From assembly GCA_002500765.1 (NCBI GenBank), contig DLSX01000120.1, positions 1 to 38,543 on the forward strand: a DNA stretch of 38,543 nt, in the 5' to 3' direction. Source of the DNA: Neorhizobium sp. UBA7851. GTDB lineage: Bacteria; Pseudomonadota; Alphaproteobacteria; Rhizobiales; Rhizobiaceae. This document shows, piece by piece, positions 34,470 through 38,543 of the stretch (its first letter is position 1; the number at the start of each line of letters is the position of its first letter). The notes below the pieces were generated by a model. The model saw only the letters and a list, made by a program, of their open reading frames with translations. It had not been told where the DNA came from and searched no databases. A program made the translations under genes and the position numbers.

Positions 34470-35654
34470 TTGGCCCGTAAATTCGATGTGGTGATATTAG
34501 GCGCGGGCGCGGCCGGCATGATGTGCGCCATCCGTGCAGGTGTGCGAGGCCGCTCGGTACTGGTTCTAGACCATGCCAAGGGACCGGGCGAAAAGATCCG
34601 CATCTCCGGCGGCGGTCGCTGCAACTTCACCAATATCCATGCGGGCCCGAAGAACTATCTCTCTTCCAATCCGCATTTCGTCAAATCGGCGCTCGCCCGC
34701 TATTCGGCGCAGGATTTCATCGATCTCGTCAATAGACACAAAATCCCCTTCCACGAGAAAACCCTCGGCCAGCTCTTCTGCGACGACAGCGCCAAGGACA
34801 TCATCCGCATGCTGCTCTCCGAGATGGAAGCTGTAAGTGCCAGGCTCGAACTTCAGACCGGCGTCACCTCGGTCGAAAAATCATCCGACGGATTTCGCAT
34901 CGTCACATCTTCCGGCGAGACGATCGAAGCCCGCTCCGTCGTGGTTGCCACCGGCGGCAAGTCGATCCCGAAAATGGGCGCGACCGGTCTCGCCTATGAC
35001 ATTGCCAGACAGTTCGGCCTGAAACTCATCGAAACCCGTCCCGGCCTCGTGCCTTTGACGCTTGATCCGGGCCTTCTCGAAAAGCTCGCGCCGCTTTCGG
35101 GCATTGCGGCACCTGCCGAAATCCGCCACGGCAAGACCAGCTTCCGCGAGGCGCTGCTCTTCACCCATCGTGGCTTGAGCGGTCCTGCGATCCTGCAGAT
35201 CTCCTCCTATTGGCGTGAAGGCGACGAAATCGCCCTTGTCATCGAGCCGGACCGAAAAATTGCCGACGACCTGAAAGCGGCCCGCAAGGCCAACGGCAAG
35301 CAGCTCGTCCAGACGGCGCTTTCCGAAATCCTGCCCAAGCGGCTGGCGCAGTTCTTTGCCGAAAAGCATCCGGCGGCGACGAAGCTTGCCGATTGTTCTG
35401 ACAAGGTTTTTGACGCGGTTGCGACCTCGATCCAGGACTGGCGCATCCGCCCGGCGGGTTCGGAAGGTTATCGCACGGCCGAAGTCACGCTCGGCGGCAT
35501 CGATACTTCGGAGCTCGATTCAAAAACCATGCAGGCTAAGTCTGTGTCTGGCCTATACTTCATCGGTGAATGCGTCGACGTTACCGGTTGGCTTGGCGGC
35601 TATAATTTCCAATGGGCCTGGTCATCCGGCCATGTCTGCGGTGAAGCCCTCTGA
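34470..35654 (+). CDS. YhiN/HI0933-family flavoprotein
   Basis: NAD(P)/FAD-dependent oxidoreductase of the HI0933/YhiN (BaiN-like) family, 394 residues, physiological substrate unknown. FDVVILGAGAAGMMCAIRAG (about 5-24) and KIRISGGGRCNFTN (about 42-55) are diagnostic, as is GECVDVTGWLGGYNFQWAWS near the end. The start codon is TTG at 34470: GAGGGAG at 34457-34463 lies 6 bases upstream and the next residues match the family start. The ATG at 34466 is out of frame. No operon partners; divergent to the PuuA-like gene. Confidence 0.9.
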   Translation: MARKFDVVILGAGAAGMMCAIRAGVRGRSVLVLDHAKGPGEKIRISGGGRCNFTNIHAGPKNYLSSNPHFVKSALARYSAQDFIDLVNRHKIPFHEKTLGQLFCDDSAKDIIRMLLSEMEAVSARLELQTGVTSVEKSSDGFRIVTSSGETIEARSVVVATGGKSIPKMGATGLAYDIARQFGLKLIETRPGLVPLTLDPGLLEKLAPLSGIAAPAEIRHGKTSFREALLFTHRGLSGPAILQISSYWREGDEIALVIEPDRKIADDLKAARKANGKQLVQTALSEILPKRLAQFFAEKHPAATKLADCSDKVFDAVATSIQDWRIRPAGSEGYRTAEVTLGGIDTSELDSKTMQAKSVSGLYFIGECVDVTGWLGGYNFQWAWSSGHVCGEAL

Positions 35655-35801
35655 TCGCAAACCGCCGATCGGTTGTGTCGCATTCGTTCAGCACTTCTTA
35701 ATATAGCTGATCGATCCTGCCACATTACCAGCTTATTTCCGTGGTCAAAATTCAAATAGGCTGCCACTATAGGTTTGATTATCGTCTCGGAGTACCAGTC
35801 C

Positions 35802-35936
35802 ATGCCGAATGCTCGCCGTGCCCGTGCCATCGCAATTGCCAAGTCGGATGACCGCGCAAAACTCGCTCGTTTTAGCCTGCTGATGATTGCCGTCGGCGCC
35901 ACGGCTGCACTTCTGGCCGTACCGGTTCTGTTTTAA
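35802..35936 (+). CDS. 44-residue single-span membrane protein
   Basis: A short gene with GGAG (35789-35792) 9 bases before the ATG. The product has an Arg/Lys-rich N-terminus (MPNARRARAIAIAKSDDR) and one hydrophobic helix (about 25-44, LLMIAVGATAALLAVPVLF), so it is likely an inner-membrane protein with its N-terminus in the cytoplasm. Stands alone between the YhiN-like gene and the chemoreceptor. I do not recognise a family. Confidence 0.6.
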   Translation: MPNARRARAIAIAKSDDRAKLARFSLLMIAVGATAALLAVPVLF

Positions 35937-36087
35937 ACGGTACGCTAAATTAGTCTGCTTCAAGCGTGTTTCGTTCGCGTTGTTGATGCTGCGCTGCAGC
36001 TAGACTATGACTTTAGTCAAATTTAGCAAAAATTTCACCTATTTCGGCGATCAAGAATGGGAAATTATCCTCCCATAAGGGTTCGCC

Positions 36088-37932
36088 ATGAAAAAGATCG
36101 TGCCTTCTTCGGTCGTCACCAAAATTGTATTCCTCTGTCTCTTTCTTATCGTGGTTGCAGTCTCCGCCGTTTCCGGCCTCGCCTACAACACGTTTCGCAA
36201 GGACATTTTGGAAACTGCAGTTGAGGACACGCATAAGTCCATAAGAACGATGGCGCTGACCTATGAGACGAGCCTGGCCGGTGCAAAGACGACACTTGCC
36301 GAAGGCAAGCTGTCCAGGGTTACTGCCGGCGAAGGCGCACTACAGGGTCACGATCTTGTCGATCGGACCGCCGGTTCCATCGGCGGCGTCGCGACAGTGT
36401 TCGAAAAGCAGGGCAGCGACTATGTCCGCATTTCCACCAATGTGAAGAACGAAAAGGGCGAACGCGCCGTCGGCACCAAGCTTGTCGCAGATCACCCTGC
36501 GCAGAAGGCTCTTGCCAAAGGCGAGGCCTATTACGGCCCGGCGGTTCTGTTCGGCCGCGATTTCATGACCGCCTATTATCCGGTCATGAACGCATCGGGC
36601 GCCGTCAGCGGCGTGCTCTTCATCGGCATCCCGATGGAGGTCTATTTCGCCCATATCGCTTCCGCCGGCACCGCCTTGATGGTGTCCTCGCTGCTTGCGC
36701 TTCTGTTCATCGCCGTCGCCAGCTATTTCGTCATCCGCAGGCTCGTCAGTCCGCTTGGCGTCCTGACCGGCTCTGTCCGGGCGATCGCCGATGGCGACAA
36801 CAAGTCCGACATTCCCTATACCGCCCGCGCTGACGAATTCGGCAATATTGCCCGCGCCCTGCAGATCTTCCGCGACAACGCGCTGGAAAAGCTGCGCATC
36901 GAGCACCAGAGCGCCATGGAACGCGCCGAGGCGGAAGCCGAGCGCGAACGTAACGACAGCGACAAGCGTTTGGTCGACAGCCAGATCGATCAGGCCGTCA
37001 CCGCACTCGGCACGGCCCTGTCGCGCCTGTCGCAGGGCGATCTTTCGGTCACCATCGACCAGCCCTTCTCTGGCAAGCTCGAGCCGCTGCGCACCGATTT
37101 CAACGGTTCGATCCTCAAGCTGCGCGACACGCTTTCTCACATCCGCCAGAGCACGATGGCGATCCAGAAGAGCAGCGCCGACTTGAGCCATTCCTCTGCC
37201 GACCTGTCGCGCCGCACCGAAAATCAGGCGGCCGCGCTGGAGGAAACCGCAGCGGCCGTCGAGGAAATCACCGCAACCGTCCGCTCTTCGGCAGATCGTG
37301 CCCGCGAAGCCAACGAAGCTGTCAGCCACACCAAGAAAAGCGCCGACAACTCCGGCACCGTAGTCAAGAATGCCGTCGATGCGATGGGCCGTATCGAGGA
37401 TGCTTCGCAGAAGATCGAGCTGATCATCGAAGTGATCGATGACATCGCCTTCCAGACCAACCTTCTGGCGCTCAACGCCGGTATCGAGGCAGCCCGCGCC
37501 GGTGAAGCCGGCAAGGGCTTTGCCGTCGTCGCACAGGAAGTCCGTGAACTCGCCCAGCGCTCCGCCGATGCCGCCAAGGAGATCAAGGGCCTCATCAATC
37601 AGTCGACCCATGAAGTCGGTGCCGGCGCCTCGCTCGTCCAGCAGGCAGGCGAGGTTCTCGCCACGATCAGCAGCGAGATCGTCGTCATCAGCCAGCATGT
37701 CGAAACGATCGCAACCGCCAGCCGTGACCAGTCGGCAGCGCTTTCCAACATCAATGAGTCGGTCAACCAGATGGACCAGATGACACAGCAGAACGGTGCC
37801 ATGGTTTCGGAAACCAGCGACGCAAGCCGTCGCCTGGCCGAGGAAACCGAGGCGTTGTTCGACCTGCTGCAGCAGTTCCGCATGGATGCGGCATCCGCGC
37901 CCGCTATACAGCGCTTCAGCAAGGCCGCCTGA
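36088..37932 (+). CDS. Methyl-accepting chemotaxis protein with Cache-type sensor
   Basis: Transmembrane chemoreceptor of 614 residues. Membrane helices at about 9-33 and 195-218 flank a periplasmic single-Cache-like domain (about 34-194, with AYYGPAVLFGRDFMTAYYPV and GAVSGVLFIGIP). HAMP follows (RRLVSPLGVLTGSVRAIADG), then a linker coiled coil and the signalling domain with the conserved tip FQTNLLALNAGIEAARAGE, then GKGFAVVAQEVRELAQRS. No C-terminal CheR/CheB tethering pentapeptide is seen. AAGG at 36077-36080 precedes the ATG; a small hairpin (36057-36076) lies just before it. Ligand unknown. A strong terminator follows. Confidence 0.94.
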   Translation: MKKIVPSSVVTKIVFLCLFLIVVAVSAVSGLAYNTFRKDILETAVEDTHKSIRTMALTYETSLAGAKTTLAEGKLSRVTAGEGALQGHDLVDRTAGSIGGVATVFEKQGSDYVRISTNVKNEKGERAVGTKLVADHPAQKALAKGEAYYGPAVLFGRDFMTAYYPVMNASGAVSGVLFIGIPMEVYFAHIASAGTALMVSSLLALLFIAVASYFVIRRLVSPLGVLTGSVRAIADGDNKSDIPYTARADEFGNIARALQIFRDNALEKLRIEHQSAMERAEAEAERERNDSDKRLVDSQIDQAVTALGTALSRLSQGDLSVTIDQPFSGKLEPLRTDFNGSILKLRDTLSHIRQSTMAIQKSSADLSHSSADLSRRTENQAAALEETAAAVEEITATVRSSADRAREANEAVSHTKKSADNSGTVVKNAVDAMGRIEDASQKIELIIEVIDDIAFQTNLLALNAGIEAARAGEAGKGFAVVAQEVRELAQRSADAAKEIKGLINQSTHEVGAGASLVQQAGEVLATISSEIVVISQHVETIATASRDQSAALSNINESVNQMDQMTQQNGAMVSETSDASRRLAEETEALFDLLQQFRMDAASAPAIQRFSKAA

Positions 37933-37963
37933 TCGGCTTCCTTGAAGTCAGGCAATCGAATGT

Positions 37964-37994
37964 GAGAAAGGGCGGCTTGAGGCCGCCCTTTCTC
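37964..37994 (+). terminator. Terminator after the chemoreceptor gene
   Basis: A perfect 13-bp inverted repeat (GAGAAAGGGCGGC at 37964-37976, partner 37982-37994) with a 5-base loop, 32 bases after the stop codon. The T-run is inside the descending arm (CCCTTTCTC), giving a usable terminator. Confidence 0.8.
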
Positions 37995-38185
37995 CTGGCA
38001 GGGAGATGGTAGGTGTGGTTGCCCAGAGATTCGATTGCTCTGACGCAATCGCTCTGGCTCCATGGCCCCGGCTCTTGCCGGGCCGGTGTTTGAGGCAATT
38101 TCAGCGAAGCTGAAAACCCTTGCTGCTGAATTTGCGGCAAATTGCAGGACGGCGCGGCCGTCATCCGGCAGGTCGCTTCCCGGCG

Positions 38186-38437
38186 CTACTGCAGCCTGTT
38201 GGTCATGACGACGGGAACCATCAGGTCACCCCAGTGGCCGTCGCCGCCGTGATGCCGCGCTGAGCGGATCAGTTCGACCGAAACGCCGGCCTCGACCGCC
38301 TTCATGACGGCATGATTGAGCCTGTGCAGATCATTGGCGAGCGAGCGGATCGCTGCCTGCTGGTCGGCGGTCATGGCGCTTGCCTGCTCCTCCGCCCGTT
38401 CCTTGACATGCGTCTTGATGGGTGTCTGGATCGTCAT
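38186..38437 (-). CDS. Small protein of unknown function
   Basis: An 83-residue product starting MTIQTPIKTHVKERAEEQAS, with a strong AAAGGAG 8 bases upstream of the ATG. The middle is helical and charged (DQQAAIRSLANDLHRLNHAV), and the end has a distinctive His/Gly patch (SARHHGGDGHWGDLMVPVV). There is no signal peptide or membrane segment. I do not recognise the family. Between it and the chemoreceptor terminator is about 190 bases holding only a small hairpin (TTTCAGC-GAA-GCTGAAA, 38099-38115). Confidence 0.7.
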   Translation of the reverse strand: MTIQTPIKTHVKERAEEQASAMTADQQAAIRSLANDLHRLNHAVMKAVEAGVSVELIRSARHHGGDGHWGDLMVPVVMTNRLQ

Positions 38438-38517
38438 TTCGGGTCTCCTTTCGTTGAGTTTGTTGGTCTGTCTGCTGGTTGTTGATGTTCAAGCTCGCTA
38501 TTCGTCTTTGCTGTTCG

Positions 38518-38543
38518 CGCCTGCCCCTCATCCGGCTGCCGCC
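38518..38543. repeat. Start of a second RIME-like element, cut by window edge
   Basis: GCGCCTGCCCCTCATCCGGC at the window end matches the left arm of the element at 21511-21530 (GCCTGCCCCTCATCTGCC). Only the first 26 bases or so are visible, so the identity depends on the sequence beyond the edge. Confidence 0.5.

Noticed and set aside
36057..36076. Hairpin before the chemoreceptor ribosome site as a riboswitch or thermometer
   Set aside because: Only six base pairs (ATGGGA/TCCCAT), and it does not cover the AAGG; too weak to claim regulation.
1..38543. tRNA, rRNA, transposase or phage genes
   Set aside because: None recognised on either strand; the only mobile-type sequences are the RIME-like palindromes.

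Overview
The window comes from an alphaproteobacterium of the order Rhizobiales, most likely the Rhizobium/Agrobacterium group. Pointers are the flagellar order rem-flgE-flgK-flgL-flaF-flbT-flgD-fliQ, an agl alpha-glucoside operon close to a zwf-pgl-edd operon, and a mosaic intergenic palindrome of the RIME type. This placement rests on gene content and remembered family knowledge; no search was run.

Layout: (1) 156-6413, flagellar operon on the + strand. The orphan regulator Rem is followed by a strong terminator, then hook protein FlgE, hook-filament junction proteins FlgK and FlgL, flagellin regulators FlaF and FlbT, hook cap FlgD and export component FliQ. flhA and fliR, which I would expect after fliQ, are absent. 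(2) 6773-14092, a giant gene for a 2439-residue protein made of 304 octapeptide repeats in unbroken register (consensus like L-S/T-S/T-x-Q-I-x-A), with a higher-order pattern of 10-octad and 7-octad blocks. (3) 14162-18969, a glycan block: a TPR plus SPINDLY/OGT-type (GT41) glycosyltransferase convergent with the giant gene, a degenerate WecG/TagA-like protein and a Wzz/GumC-like chain-length protein. (4) folD.

(5) 20135-26697, aglEFGAK: uptake and hydrolysis of alpha-glucosides, with a RIME-like element between aglE and aglF and no aglR beside it. (6) A small PilZ-like protein. (7) 27405-31513 on the - strand, zwf-pgl-edd: the entry into the Entner-Doudoroff pathway, fitting the glucose released by AglA. 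(8) 31590-34332 on the - strand, a PuuA-like glutamine synthetase and a PuuB-like FAD oxidase, probably for amine catabolism. (9) A YhiN/HI0933-family flavoprotein with a TTG start, a 44-residue membrane protein, a chemoreceptor, and a small unknown gene. A second RIME-like element starts at the right edge.

The strongest candidate for something undescribed is the octad-repeat giant together with its convergent GT41 enzyme, placed exactly where the flagellar operon breaks off. The sequence supports the repeat architecture firmly. The link to protein glycosylation or to flagellar function is inference.
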